Counted from the first letter of the stretch, positions 46,486-56,123 are shown. The stretch: DNA of 64,000 nt from Thermocoleostomius sinensis A174 (GCF_026802175.1 NZ_CP113797.1:3697026-3761025); one strand, 5' to 3'. Made by a program: numbers and translations. Notes: a model not told the origin generated them from the letters alone.

Positions 46486-47541
46486 TTAGTTACGTTTCGA
46501 TGCAATCAAAGCATCCCACAAGACGGATTGATGCAGTAACGCGCGATCGACAATCGCGGCAATTCGATCGCTAGACAGCGCTTCACCGTTGGCATACAGT
46601 TCCAACCAGTCTTGACTAATTTGTTTGGAACTTGTAGGCATTTGGTCTAGGGCCCAGCCAGCAAGATTGAGATCTTGCATTAATTGACTGACCTTGGGAT
46701 CATAATTAACTGCAAAACAGCGACACTCAGATGCCGCCGCCATAATCAATCCATGAAACCGCATGGCGATTGTCATTTCCACTCCACGAAATACGCCCTT
46801 CAATTGACGAGGATTGGTGAACGTCAAAATTTTGCTGGTTTCAGGCAGGTGGGCATGAATGGATTGAGCGATCGGTAAATCTTGAACTGGCTGAAAAGGA
46901 ATCAGCAGCAAATACGCTTGGCTAGCTTTTTGAAAATCAATCAGTGCTTGCGTAAAGATATCTAACCGCTGGGGTGTTAACTGGGGATGAGGACGTAGAG
47001 CCACCGCTACTCTAGGAGCCGGCAAATCCCACAATCCAGGAACGGGTTCAGACTCTAGCGCCCATACTGGATCAGGAGCCAGCATAAACGGTACATGCCA
47101 ACTTGCAACCAAATTTGCCGACCCCACATCTCGAACGCTAATTGCCGTAGAGTGCGTTACAACTTGGCGAGTTAGCCAGCGGGTGAGCGGTCGCGTCAAT
47201 GGACCAATCCCTTGGGCCCAAGCAATCGTGCGCAGTCCCATCTGTTGTGCCAATCCCATCACCCCGGCATAGTAGAGCGGACTGATGGCACTGGTAACAT
47301 CTTGCATCAAACTACCGCCACCCCAGATCAACGCTTCTGATTGCCGCAACGCTTGCAAAACTGCCGTTACCGAAAATCGATCGCACGCCGCCACCCCATA
47401 GCGCGTTTGTGTTTCGATCGGATTGCCTGATAGCACCAGCGGCTTCACCTGAGGAGGAAGCATCTGCAACAGCGCCGCCAACAGGGCCTCATCACCGCCA
47501 TTGCCTTTGCCATAATAGCCACATAAAACTGCCCGCATCAT
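46486..47541 (-). CDS. csaB: Polysaccharide pyruvyl transferase CsaB
   Basis: CsaB-type pyruvyl transferase, 351 aa. It adds ketal pyruvate to cell-wall polysaccharide, which anchors S-layer (SLH) proteins. Family marks: AVLCGYYGKGNGGDEALL at the start, the WGGGSLMQDVTS motif (about 73), AWAQGIGPL, SVRDVGSANLV, and MRFHGLIMAAASECR (about 260). No SLH protein gene lies nearby. Starts MMRAV; the second ATG is equally possible. It is about 2.5 kb from the glycan cluster and on the other strand. Confidence 0.9.
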   Translation of the reverse strand: MMRAVLCGYYGKGNGGDEALLAALLQMLPPQVKPLVLSGNPIETQTRYGVAACDRFSVTAVLQALRQSEALIWGGGSLMQDVTSAISPLYYAGVMGLAQQMGLRTIAWAQGIGPLTRPLTRWLTRQVVTHSTAISVRDVGSANLVASWHVPFMLAPDPVWALESEPVPGLWDLPAPRVAVALRPHPQLTPQRLDIFTQALIDFQKASQAYLLLIPFQPVQDLPIAQSIHAHLPETSKILTFTNPRQLKGVFRGVEMTIAMRFHGLIMAAASECRCFAVNYDPKVSQLMQDLNLAGWALDQMPTSSKQISQDWLELYANGEALSSDRIAAIVDRALLHQSVLWDALIASKRN

Positions 47542-47660
47542 TTCTTCTCCAGTCCCTCAACCCTTTACAATACCGGAGATAAGGAATGAAGGATGAGGTA
47601 ACTTGTCTTTCCCATTCTCCACTTCCGCCCCCCGACTCCCCCCTCCCCCCTCCCCCACCT

Positions 47661-47993
47661 ATGCACGCTCTTTCAATTCCCACCTGGATCATTCATATTT
47701 CCAGCGTCATTGAATGGATCGCCGCTATTTGGTTAATCTGGACGTACAGCGAAGTCAGCAACCAACCCGCGTGGCGTGCTTTGTCCTGGGGGATGATGCC
47801 TGCTTTGGTCAGTGCCATGTGTGCTTGCACCTGGCATTTCTTCGACAATTTGCCGGCTCTTGGATGGCTCGTCACCCTACAAGCAGCCATGACGGTTGTA
47901 GGTAATATCACCTTGTGCTTGGCGGGCTGGTGGATCTGGCGATCGTTTCTTCCACAAAATCAAGCAAAAGATCAAAACCAAGCGAAAGAATAA
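47661..47993 (+). CDS. DUF2499 (Ycf49-like) membrane protein
   Basis: 110-aa polytopic protein of the Ycf49/DUF2499 family of cyanobacteria and plastids, function unknown. Start at ATG 47661 gives MHALSIPTWIIHISSVIEW, the family beginning; an earlier ATG at 47586 would add 25 Pro/Ser-rich residues. Three hydrophobic segments (about 5-22, 38-55, 65-85) with a conserved MCACTWHFFDN stretch. Directly precedes the DUF3593 gene by 27 bases. Confidence 0.85.
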   Translation: MHALSIPTWIIHISSVIEWIAAIWLIWTYSEVSNQPAWRALSWGMMPALVSAMCACTWHFFDNLPALGWLVTLQAAMTVVGNITLCLAGWWIWRSFLPQNQAKDQNQAKE

Positions 47994-48020
47994 GTGTTCC
48001 TGACCTAGTGTCCCAACATC

Positions 48021-48347
48021 ATGACGAAAGAAACGCTGTTTGCTCTCTCGCTTTTTCCCTACCTAGGGTTTCTCTGGTTTCTGACTCGAACTCGGCAAAC
48101 CCCCCGCTTAGCACTCATTGGGTTTTACATGACGCTGGTATTTGTAGCAGTAACAATCCCGGCAGGGATTTATGCTCAGGTTGTTTACGGCAAGGAACTG
48201 GCAAATGTGGATGCGCTTCACGGAGGAGCAGAGTTTTTTCTGACGCTGTCCAATATTTTGGTGGTGTTAGGGTTCCGACAAGCGATTCTGCAAACCCGAT
48301 CGCCCGCCAACTCTACCATAGACCCTAGTCAGGATGTGTCTGAATGA
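48021..48347 (+). CDS. DUF3593 family membrane protein
   Basis: 108-aa membrane protein of the DUF3593 family, cyanobacterial and plastid, function unknown. Three hydrophobic spans: FALSLFPYLGFLWFL (6-20), ALIGFYMTLVFVAVTIPAG (31-49) and EFFLTLSNILVVLGF (70-84), with LANVDALHGGAE conserved in the family loop. Same strand and only 27 bases after the DUF2499 gene, so they likely act together. Confidence 0.85.
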   Translation: MTKETLFALSLFPYLGFLWFLTRTRQTPRLALIGFYMTLVFVAVTIPAGIYAQVVYGKELANVDALHGGAEFFLTLSNILVVLGFRQAILQTRSPANSTIDPSQDVSE

Positions 48348-48478
48348 GGCTCTAAGTCTGCTGTAAGGTCGGCTCTCAGTGAAGAAATTCCCAACCTCAG
48401 CTACAATCAAGCGCTGCAGAGGGAAGAATTTGATCATGCCATCGGCTGAGATCACCACTGTTTTGTGCGCTACCCAAC

Positions 48479-50461
48479 ATGATTTGCTGTCTCAATCCTC
48501 GTTGCCCAACTCCCCTCAACCTAGATCACGTGACCCATTGCCAAGCGTGCGGCAAACCTATGCACCTACTGCGAGGACGATATCGCACGGTGCAACCCTT
48601 GGGACAAGGTGGTTTTGGCAGAACCTATTTAGCGTTAGATGAAGATCGGTTAAATAGCCGCTGCGTCATCAAACAGTTCTCGCCACAGGTACAGGGCGAA
48701 CAATCGCTAGAAAACGCAATTCGCTTGTTTAATCAAGAAGCAGTGCGCCTCCATGAACTGGGTGAACATGCGCAAATTCCTACCTTGTTAGCTTATTTTG
48801 AACAAGATGGATTTCTTTACTTGATTCAGCAATTTATTGAAGGGCACAGTTTATTACAAGAGATGCGACAACAGGGGTCCTTCAATGAACGGCAAATTCG
48901 TAATGTTTTATCCGAGCTATTACCCATTCTGCGGTTTATTCATCGTCACCAAGTCATTCACCGGGATATTACTCCCAATAATGTCCTGCGTCGTCCCGAT
49001 GGACGATTAGTGTTAATTGATTTTGGCGTGGCCAAACAGCTTGCCGATGAACCGACGATCGAAGCTGGAACACGAGTAGGAACAGAAGGTTATGCCCCAA
49101 TGGAGCAGTTTCGCGGCGGTAAGGCATTCCCGGCTAGCGACCTTTATAGTTTAGGGGCAACCTGTTTGCACTTAATGACGCAAACTCGACCCGATACTTT
49201 CTATGATCCGTTAAGCGGTCGCTGGACTTGGCGAGAGCACCTTCAACAGACCGGCTACATGATCAGCGATCAATTGGCGCATATTTTGGATCATTTACTC
49301 AAAGATTGGGTGGGAGAACGGTATCAGTCGGCCGATGAGGTCATGCGCGATCTCAACGCCGATTCATTTTTGCCCGCCACCCGATCGCCCAACCTTCCTC
49401 CAATTTCGTCTTCTCCAAAACCGTTGCCGCCTAGTGGGTCTCCGTCTTGTCCTCCCGTGCGTACTTCTAATCCACCTTCCCACCCACCCATTGCACCCCC
49501 CTCTGTTCCTCCGCCGATATCCCGTCCTCCTGGAACATCAGGAACGCCTGCTTCGGGACGGGCGCTCAGTCGATCGCTGCGGTGTTTGCATACCCTAGTG
49601 GGACACAGGTCTTGGGTTACGTCAGTAGCGGTTCATCCTAAGGAGCAGTTAGTTGTCAGCAGCAGCCTAGATGACACCATTAAACTCTGGAATCTTCAAA
49701 CTGGCGAAGAACGGACAACGCTGATAGGACACTCTAAGGGAGTCAATACGATTGCTATCAGTCCTGATGGTAAACGGCTACTCAGCGGTAGTGATGACTA
49801 TACACTCAAGGTGTGGAACTTGCACAACGGCAGCTTGTTGGGAACCTTGCACGGCCATGCTCGCGATGTGAATGCTGTTGCCATTAGCCCCGATGGCAAA
49901 TTGCTCGTCAGTGGCGGGGAAGATCGCACTATTCGCCTGTGGAGTGCCACGACTGGAGCGTTGCTGAAAACGCTGCCTGGGGTGGGTATGATTAAAGCCA
50001 TTGCCATCAGCCGGAATGGCTGCATCTTGGCCAGTGGTGGATTAGATAACAAGATCAAGCTCTGGAGTTTGCAAACTGGAGAACAATTGAGAACCTTGGT
50101 TGGTCATACCAATTCGGTGAATGCGATCGCGTTTACACCCGATGGGCAATGGCTCCTCACGGGAAGTAAAGATAAAACCGTGCGGTTGTGGAATGCGCAG
50201 ACAGGAGAACTGTTCCGAACCTTTAGCGATCACATTCGAGAAGTCAGCGCTGTCACGGTTACACCGAATGGCAAAACGCTGATCAGCGGCAGCAGTGATA
50301 CTACGATCAAGCTGTGGGACATGGCTACGGGTAAAGTCACCTATACTTGGACAGATCATGCAGATACGGTGAATGCGATCGCCCTTAGTCCCGATAGTAG
50401 GTTGTTAGTAAGTGGTAGTTCTGACAAAACCATCCGTATTTGGCAATTGCCACCAGTCTAA
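48479..50461 (+). CDS. Ser/Thr protein kinase with seven WD40 repeats
   Basis: 660-aa eukaryotic-type kinase. A short N-terminal Cys motif (CCLNPRCP and HCQACGKP, residues 3-26) resembles a zinc ribbon. Kinase domain at about 35-305: GQGGFGRTYLALD, K65, HRDITPNN (161-168), DFGVAK (181-186). A Pro/Ser-rich linker (about 306-360) leads to seven WD40 repeats (363-658), each ending in a IKLWN-type strand; repeat 4 lacks the GH pair. All catalytic residues are present. Overlaps the next gene, which is on the other strand, by four bases. Substrates unknown. Confidence 0.93.
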   Translation: MICCLNPRCPTPLNLDHVTHCQACGKPMHLLRGRYRTVQPLGQGGFGRTYLALDEDRLNSRCVIKQFSPQVQGEQSLENAIRLFNQEAVRLHELGEHAQIPTLLAYFEQDGFLYLIQQFIEGHSLLQEMRQQGSFNERQIRNVLSELLPILRFIHRHQVIHRDITPNNVLRRPDGRLVLIDFGVAKQLADEPTIEAGTRVGTEGYAPMEQFRGGKAFPASDLYSLGATCLHLMTQTRPDTFYDPLSGRWTWREHLQQTGYMISDQLAHILDHLLKDWVGERYQSADEVMRDLNADSFLPATRSPNLPPISSSPKPLPPSGSPSCPPVRTSNPPSHPPIAPPSVPPPISRPPGTSGTPASGRALSRSLRCLHTLVGHRSWVTSVAVHPKEQLVVSSSLDDTIKLWNLQTGEERTTLIGHSKGVNTIAISPDGKRLLSGSDDYTLKVWNLHNGSLLGTLHGHARDVNAVAISPDGKLLVSGGEDRTIRLWSATTGALLKTLPGVGMIKAIAISRNGCILASGGLDNKIKLWSLQTGEQLRTLVGHTNSVNAIAFTPDGQWLLTGSKDKTVRLWNAQTGELFRTFSDHIREVSAVTVTPNGKTLISGSSDTTIKLWDMATGKVTYTWTDHADTVNAIALSPDSRLLVSGSSDKTIRIWQLPPV

Positions 50462-51333
50462 CTAGCCTCTTGGTTCTGGTTCATAGGCTCTAAGCTGGGA
50501 GGCTCGGTCGCTGTAGAGGGCATCTTTGGCGAAAAGGGCAATCGTTCTAGCGGCAACGATACCTGCGAATTTAATGGCGGCTTTATCTGATGCAAGCTAT
50601 CCAGCAAAGCACGACATACTGCTGGATCAGTTTCTCGATTCAGCATCAGTCGAAAACAGTCGGTTAAGTCCGCCACCGACAAAGGGGCCGATACTCCGTG
50701 AATGACCGCTTCCCGATCGTCAGTGGCCACTACGGACTGTTGCCGAACCCATTGCGTTAACCGCCGTACAGCCAGGAGACGTTTCAGAGCATCTGCATCT
50801 GATAACTCGTTTAGCAGCCGCTCTACAGTCCGATGACTTGCATGAGGAGTCGCCGAAGAATCGCCAGTTTCGCACCGAGTCACACGATCGATTGTTTGCC
50901 ATCCCAACAGTACCAACACTGCTGTTGTAGCCATTCCCTGCAAAATCATGCCTTTAGCAACCCAGGAGCCATGAGTTTCGATCCACAGCGCGAGCGAAAC
51001 ATAGGTGCCCACACTGACAACGACTCCACTGCAAAGCGCAACTGTGACTGGACGCAAGGATGGGTGCCAAAGTCGCCATCTAATTGACAAATGCCACTGG
51101 CCTTGATAAATCAAATAAACTCCAACCAGTGCGCCCAATCCTGCACCACTCGATACTACCAATTGCCAGTTCCAAATACATAGCAACAGCCCGATCGCGA
51201 GGCACAACAACCAGCCTCTTTTTTGCTCAACCGCTTCAGTTACACGATTGAACGATTTAGAATGCCACAGGGAATCGAATTGGTGTCCAACTTGATTCGC
51301 CCATCGTTGCCATTGTGGAAAAGCCTGTGTCAC
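50458..51333 (-). CDS. Membrane protein with helical (armadillo-like) C-terminal region
   Basis: 291-aa protein conserved in form with cyanobacterial proteins annotated as armadillo-type fold-containing. Hydrophobic segments lie around 40-62, 64-77, 92-116 and 125-145; the C-terminal half (about 165-245) is helical (VERLLNELSDADALKRLLAV, then DLTDCFRLMLNRETDPAVCR), followed by a Pro/Ser tail. Function unknown. Tail-to-tail with the kinase gene, sharing four bases. Confidence 0.65.
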   Translation of the reverse strand: MTQAFPQWQRWANQVGHQFDSLWHSKSFNRVTEAVEQKRGWLLCLAIGLLLCIWNWQLVVSSGAGLGALVGVYLIYQGQWHLSIRWRLWHPSLRPVTVALCSGVVVSVGTYVSLALWIETHGSWVAKGMILQGMATTAVLVLLGWQTIDRVTRCETGDSSATPHASHRTVERLLNELSDADALKRLLAVRRLTQWVRQQSVVATDDREAVIHGVSAPLSVADLTDCFRLMLNRETDPAVCRALLDSLHQIKPPLNSQVSLPLERLPFSPKMPSTATEPPSLEPMNQNQEAS

Positions 51334-51462
51334 AACGCTCTATCTGCCAACAAACTAAACGATACAACCACTCGCCATGCAGGTTTTCAGTGAGTTACCT
51401 TGAGCATACCAAGCTTCCCTATCCTACCTCCCAACCCCACACCTCCCAACCTATCTCAGCCT

Positions 51463-51840
51463 ATGTCCACCTACAACTTGATTTATGCTGTAGTACGGCA
51501 AATTCCGAGTGGTAAAGTGGCTACCTATGGACAAGTCGCTGAACTTGCCAACCTACCAAGACAAGCGCGTTTGGTTGGCTATGCTCTCTACAAAGTAGAC
51601 CCGCAATCGCCCGATATTCCGTGGCATCGAGTCATTAATGCAAAAGGAGAAATCTCTACCTCTCCCTTTCGCTATGGCACAGAATATTTGCAGCGATCGC
51701 TCCTGGAACAAGAAGGCATTGAATTTAGCCCCGATGGCAAAATAAACCTTCACCGCTATCGCTGGCAACCAGATTGGCAACCAGACATGCGAGAAGGATG
51801 GGAAGAGCGAGTGGGACGCGGCGGAGCTAGCCAACTTTGA
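51463..51840 (+). CDS. Alkyltransferase-like (ATL) protein, MGMT family
   Basis: 125-aa DNA-binding domain of O6-alkylguanine transferases. Start at ATG 51463 (MSTYNLIYAVV); residues before it in the same frame are low-complexity. The active-site motif PCHRV reads PWHRVI, so the alkyl-acceptor Cys is replaced by Trp. That is the hallmark of ATL proteins, which bind O6-alkylguanine and pass the lesion to nucleotide-excision repair. The helix-turn-helix with TYGQVAELANLPRQARLVGYAL is intact, including the Arg finger. Confidence 0.85.
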   Translation: MSTYNLIYAVVRQIPSGKVATYGQVAELANLPRQARLVGYALYKVDPQSPDIPWHRVINAKGEISTSPFRYGTEYLQRSLLEQEGIEFSPDGKINLHRYRWQPDWQPDMREGWEERVGRGGASQL

Positions 51841-52351
51841 ACCTCGGCCGAAAATAAGACAAGCCTTGCCCGGTAGCTGAACCGAGACCGATGGTCAGCA
51901 CCACTGAAAGCAAGCGCGATCGCAATTGTTAAGGCAGCCGCATGGAGGATGAAGACACCATGCATAACCGTCGAGCGTATCATGAAATCCTGGCAGGGAA
52001 CAGCTTACCCTTGTTATACGGCGAGTGAGCGTAGCTAAAACAATTAAGCCAATGAGATGTAACGAAACGAAAAATAATGCAACCTTACTTTGCAACTTTT
52101 TAGTTGTGCCTCTATTCTATTCCCTATCTGCATTGACGCAACAGATAGGTCAATCAGCCTCCTTGATGATTGAAATTAGGCGTTGAAATCATCAAAATCA
52201 TCATTCGGCAGTTTGATCATTGAAAATTCTCAAGATTAACAATTGTGTAGTTAATTGCTCCAAAATTCTCTCGTTTAACGCTTAAACTACTCCTCATTGT
52301 GTAAAGAAACCTGTACATTAGACAGGATAGCTTTCGTTAAAAACACGATAC
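51841..52351. other. Intergenic region
   Basis: About 510 bases upstream of the antiporter gene. Minus-strand frames of ~66-75 codons exist at 51756-51983 and 51895-52095, with hydrophobic stretches, but they overlap each other in different frames and one runs antisense into the ATL gene. No clear gene, tRNA or riboswitch. Confidence 0.5.
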
Positions 52352-53764
52352 ATGGTTGACCTCACCCCTGGAACAACCTCGTTGATTTCCACAATTTCAA
52401 CAATGCCTATCTTTCCTATTGCTTTTCCAATTCCTTTGCTGGCTGCGGCCGAAGCTCAAGCTGGGCCAACTATTCTGGCAGGTGTATTACTCAGTTTAGT
52501 AGTCATCTACTTATCCTCCAAGCTAATCGGAGAACTGTGTGCTCGCATTAACCTTCCTCCTGTGTTAGGTGAACTAATTGGAGGGGTAGTGGTTGGAATT
52601 TCTGCCTTGAATTTACTGGTTTTTCCAGCAGAAGGCGGAGAAGCCCATTCAATGATTCTGAGTTTTCTGCAAACAACAGCAGGACTAGTTCCTGAAGTCA
52701 CGCCCCATGTTGCCGATTCAATTCATGAAGTGATTTCAGTCCTCTCCGAAATTGGCGTCATTATCCTGCTATTTGAAATTGGATTAGAGTCTGATCTTGG
52801 AGAACTGATTCGAGTAGGTCCACAGGCAGCGGCCGTGGCGATCGTGGGAGTGGTTGTTCCGTTTGCGTTAGGCACAACGGGGCTAATTGCTCTATTTGGC
52901 GTACCAGCCGTACCAGCCATTTTTGCAGGAGCCGCGCTGACAGCAACCAGTATCGGAATTACAGCCAAGGTACTCTCCGAAATTCAGCGTTTAACTTCCC
53001 GGGAAGGACAAATTATCATCGGCGCAGCGGTATTAGATGATGTCCTGGGGATTATTGTTTTGGCTGTTGTATCGAGCTTGGCTAAAACCGGAGAAATTGT
53101 CATCGCCAATGTGATTTTTCTGATTGTGGGCGCTACGGTATTTTTGGTGGGTTCTATTTTAATTGGACGATTCCTCAGCCCCTATTTTGTGGCACTGGTC
53201 GATCGCCTAAAAACTCGAGGTCAGTTAATTTTACCGGCGCTAATTTTTGCCTTTGTACTGGCCTACATTGGAGCCGCGATTCAACTGGAAGCCATTTTAG
53301 GAGCCTTTGCCGCAGGGCTGGTGTTGGCAGAAACAGATAAGCGCAAGGAAATCGAAGAACAGGTGATTCCCATTGCCGACATGTTAGTCCCCATCTTCTT
53401 TGTGGTAGTGGGTGCACAAACCGATGTCAGTGTATTAAATCCATTTAATCCGGCCAATCGCGAAGGATTAATTATCGCCACCTTTTTGGTGATGGTGGCC
53501 ATCATCGGTAAAGTGGTCACTGGGTTAGCGGTCTTCGGACAAGAGAAGGTGAATCGATTGGCGATCGGCATTGGCATGATTCCACGAGGTGAAGTGGGCT
53601 TGGTGTTTGCCGGAGTCGGAGCCGCAACGGGGGTTCTATCCGAGTCGCTTAACGCCGCCATTATCGTGATGGTAATTTTGACCACGTTCTTGGCTCCACC
53701 ACTGCTACGCTTGGTTTTCCAGGAAGCACCTGAAGGCATGGAAACGCTGCAAGAGTCAGACTAG
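52352..53764 (+). CDS. Cation/proton antiporter, NhaS3/Kef type
   Basis: 470-aa CPA2 family membrane protein with about 12 hydrophobic spans. IGELCARINLPPVLGELIGG (near 60-80), GVIILLFEIGLESDLGEL, and the ion-site motif VLDDVLGIIVLA (near 230) are visible. Resembles NhaS3, a thylakoid Na+(K+)/H+ antiporter of cyanobacteria; the membrane location here is inferred. No C-terminal TrkA-N domain. The first 28 residues may be an N-terminal extension or signal. Confidence 0.85.
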   Translation: MVDLTPGTTSLISTISTMPIFPIAFPIPLLAAAEAQAGPTILAGVLLSLVVIYLSSKLIGELCARINLPPVLGELIGGVVVGISALNLLVFPAEGGEAHSMILSFLQTTAGLVPEVTPHVADSIHEVISVLSEIGVIILLFEIGLESDLGELIRVGPQAAAVAIVGVVVPFALGTTGLIALFGVPAVPAIFAGAALTATSIGITAKVLSEIQRLTSREGQIIIGAAVLDDVLGIIVLAVVSSLAKTGEIVIANVIFLIVGATVFLVGSILIGRFLSPYFVALVDRLKTRGQLILPALIFAFVLAYIGAAIQLEAILGAFAAGLVLAETDKRKEIEEQVIPIADMLVPIFFVVVGAQTDVSVLNPFNPANREGLIIATFLVMVAIIGKVVTGLAVFGQEKVNRLAIGIGMIPRGEVGLVFAGVGAATGVLSESLNAAIIVMVILTTFLAPPLLRLVFQEAPEGMETLQESD

Positions 53765-54171
53765 TCCCATGTTGCCAAGATTAAGAAATGACATGCTTGG
53801 GCAGGGGAAAGGCAAAACTCATCATTTGCACTAACTGATTCCGCGATTATGGTTTCCTTGAGAAAGTTTGTGCTAGACTCATCGCTCATGAATATGCTCT
53901 ATAGGTAGAGTAAGATTCAGCAACGGTTCTATGTGTCACCAGCGCATGGTTCTACTGTCAATGAGTTTGACCAACGGCTGCTGTCTTCTCCAGAGGGTTT
54001 ATTCTTCAGCCAGAGTGGGCGATCGTTTAGCTGTCCTCTGGGTACTTTGGACAAACGAAAGCAGCGCCTATAATTTTGCCAACCGAGTTCCCTACTGCTC
54101 TTACGTGTTTCGAGCTTTTGCTGATGCAGATTCCAGTCTCTAACCATTCTTCACCTGAAAGTCCACAGTCC
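53765..54171. other. Intergenic region
   Basis: About 400 bases between the antiporter and murI genes. Frames of ~70 codons exist on both strands but look random. Contains the murI promoter presumably; no clear -35/-10 pair was found. Confidence 0.5.
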
Positions 54172-55083
54172 ATGTCGTTGTCTCAGGTTGTTGAGCCTAC
54201 AGTTGTCCCTGGGGGGATGAATCATGCTCGCCACAATGCCAATGTTCAATTTCCCATCGTTGCTTCTACTGAACGACAACGAGCCAGAATTGGAATTTTT
54301 GACAGCGGCGTGGGTGGACTCACCGTGCTAAGAGAGGTCTACCGTCAACTGCCCAACGAATCGATCCTTTACTTTGGCGATACGGCCCGCCTTCCCTATG
54401 GCATTCGATCACAGGCAGAAATTCTACAGTTCGTCCGCGAAATCTTAAATTGGATGCTACAACAGGGCGTCAAGATGGTGATTATGGCCTGTCACACCGG
54501 ATCGGCTCTGGCCCTAGAGACCGTACGATCGGAGTTCCCGATTCCCATCTTGGGCGTCATTTTGCCAGGAGCCCGAGCCGCCGTACAGCAGGGCAAGCGC
54601 ATTGGGGTGATTGCCACCCCGGCCACCGCCAAAAGCAACGCCTTTCGCCAGGCCATTTTGGAAATTAATCCGGCGGTAAATGTTTGGCAGGTTGGCTGTC
54701 CAGAGTTTGTACCGCTAGTTGAAAATAATCGCATTCATGATCCCTATACCTACCGAGTCGCCAAGGAGTACTTGCAGCCCTTACTAGAACAGCAAATTGA
54801 TACTCTGATCTATGGCTGTACCCACTACCCCCATCTAGCTCCGGTGATTCGATCGATCCTACCGCGATCGGTACGGTTGCTAGATCCGGCGGTGCATGTG
54901 ATTCAAGCCGCCGCTCAAGAATTGGAACTATTGGGACTACGCAATACTCGTGCCGCCTTACCAACTCAGTTTTATGTCAGTGGATGCGCTACTACATTTG
55001 CTCAATTATCGGTGCAGTGGCTAGGTTGTGTTCCCAGTGTAGAACAGGTTAATATTACCGACTTATCCCAGGTTGTGCGGTGA
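54172..55083 (+). CDS. murI: Glutamate racemase
   Basis: Makes D-glutamate for peptidoglycan. 303 aa from the ATG at 54172; an alternative ATG at 54217 or one at 54076 in the same frame cannot be ruled out. Motifs: FDSGVGGLTVLRE (D44, S45), FGDTARLPYG, first catalytic Cys C107 and second C216 in YGCTHYP. The first Cys motif reads ACHTGSA rather than ACNTASA, so the Asn next to Cys is His. Precedes sds by 1.1 kb, an order I recall from other cyanobacteria. Confidence 0.9.
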   Translation: MSLSQVVEPTVVPGGMNHARHNANVQFPIVASTERQRARIGIFDSGVGGLTVLREVYRQLPNESILYFGDTARLPYGIRSQAEILQFVREILNWMLQQGVKMVIMACHTGSALALETVRSEFPIPILGVILPGARAAVQQGKRIGVIATPATAKSNAFRQAILEINPAVNVWQVGCPEFVPLVENNRIHDPYTYRVAKEYLQPLLEQQIDTLIYGCTHYPHLAPVIRSILPRSVRLLDPAVHVIQAAAQELELLGLRNTRAALPTQFYVSGCATTFAQLSVQWLGCVPSVEQVNITDLSQVVR

Positions 55084-55215
55084 CAGATGCTTGGCCAAAA
55101 ACAGCAAGCGAATCATAGTCTAATTCATCGAATAATTCATTCAAAGAATATTCCTACAATTTCACTTGCTGTGTTATGAGTATTGACTGAATCTTTAACA
55201 GGAAGGTAGATCAAG

Positions 55216-55320
55216 TCAAATTCTTGACGATCGTTGAGCTAATCGTAGAAGGAGATACACTGCCAGCACATATCCAGTCGCCAGAATAGGAATGATAAAA
55301 GGAATGGGGTCGTAAGCCAT
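55216..55320 (-). CDS. Possible 34-aa single-span membrane protein
   Basis: ATG at 55320 opens a 34-residue frame: short MAYDPIPF start, one hydrophobic helix (IIPILATGYVLAVYLLLRLA, about 9-28) and a basic end (QRSSRI). Positive charges after the helix suggest a cytosolic C-terminus. The form is like small subunits of photosynthetic or NDH-1 complexes, but it matches none I know. The ribosome site is weak. Confidence 0.35.
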   Translation of the reverse strand: MAYDPIPFIIPILATGYVLAVYLLLRLAQRSSRI

Positions 55321-55922
55321 AGTGCAGATCCAAGCAGAAGATAAGAGGGCTAGGTAGCAGAATGCAGTGGAGTTTCAAAACTCACACAACAATGCACGCA
55401 CAGAACCGTAGGCAGAAACACAGACAAACTAAATGGATGCCTGAACGACAAAGCTCCCAGCACCTTAGCCTGAGGCAACTGACACTGAGCCTCTACAGAG
55501 TTGTGGCGATGTCAGGAACACCAATACCCAACCCAAGCTTCGATCGCAATCAAAGCTTGCTCAGCCAACAGAGAACGGATAAGCCTCTCAAACTGAGAAG
55601 TGTCTCGCTCTCATACCGTCGCATCAGCACCTCAAGACCTTACTGCTCTACCCGCGCTGAATGTATGAAATTTTGAAATCCTTAGTTATAGACTAACACA
55701 TTGATTCCTGCTTCGAGGGGGTATTTCCGTACTTTTTGCAGGTTTTTTTAGTCGTCAATATTAGATAAGTATAAATCGCTAGATTCGCGCCCTGCTGCGA
55801 TTGAAGGATAAATCAATTCTCACCGTTTCTAAACCTTACTGAGGGATAGAAGCCGTCTAACGTTTTGTTTTTTGTATAAAAGATAACAGTATGCCAAAGC
55901 GGGCTAGAAAATCAGGGTGACA

Positions 55923-55948
55923 GATTGATCGATCGGATTGATCGATCG
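55923..55948 (+). repeat. Tandem 13-bp repeat GATTGATCGATCG
   Basis: Two adjacent perfect copies (55923-55935 and 55936-55948), each holding a self-complementary GATCGATC-type core. Probably local slippage. Confidence 0.7.
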
Positions 55949-56089
55949 GTAATTATTCAATTCTTGTTCACTAAAAACTAAGATGAGGCGGAAACAGACT
56001 AAGATTTTTTGAACCGACTAATTTCGTATAAAACTCTTGCTGAAGGGCAGAAAACGGTGTTTTTGACCGATCGCTCGTTGCAGCTATTT

Positions 56090-56123
56090 AAAAACTCCGA
56101 GGAAGACATGCGCCTGATGTCGG
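56090..56123 (+). promoter_or_regulatory. Hairpin in the leader of sds
   Basis: GACAT-GCGCCTG-ATGTC forms a five-pair hairpin, extended by CTCC/GGAG across a one-sided bulge. It lies about 70 bases before the sds ATG and may shape the 5' leader. No T run follows. Confidence 0.25.

Noticed and set aside
51756-52095. Two overlapping hydrophobic minus-strand frames
   Set aside because: They are in different frames, the first has no good start, and one runs through the ATL gene; a frameshifted small membrane gene cannot be excluded but is not supported.
55362-55676. 104-codon frame in the murI-sds gap
   Set aside because: Arg/Ser/Gln-rich, no ribosome site, no family resemblance.
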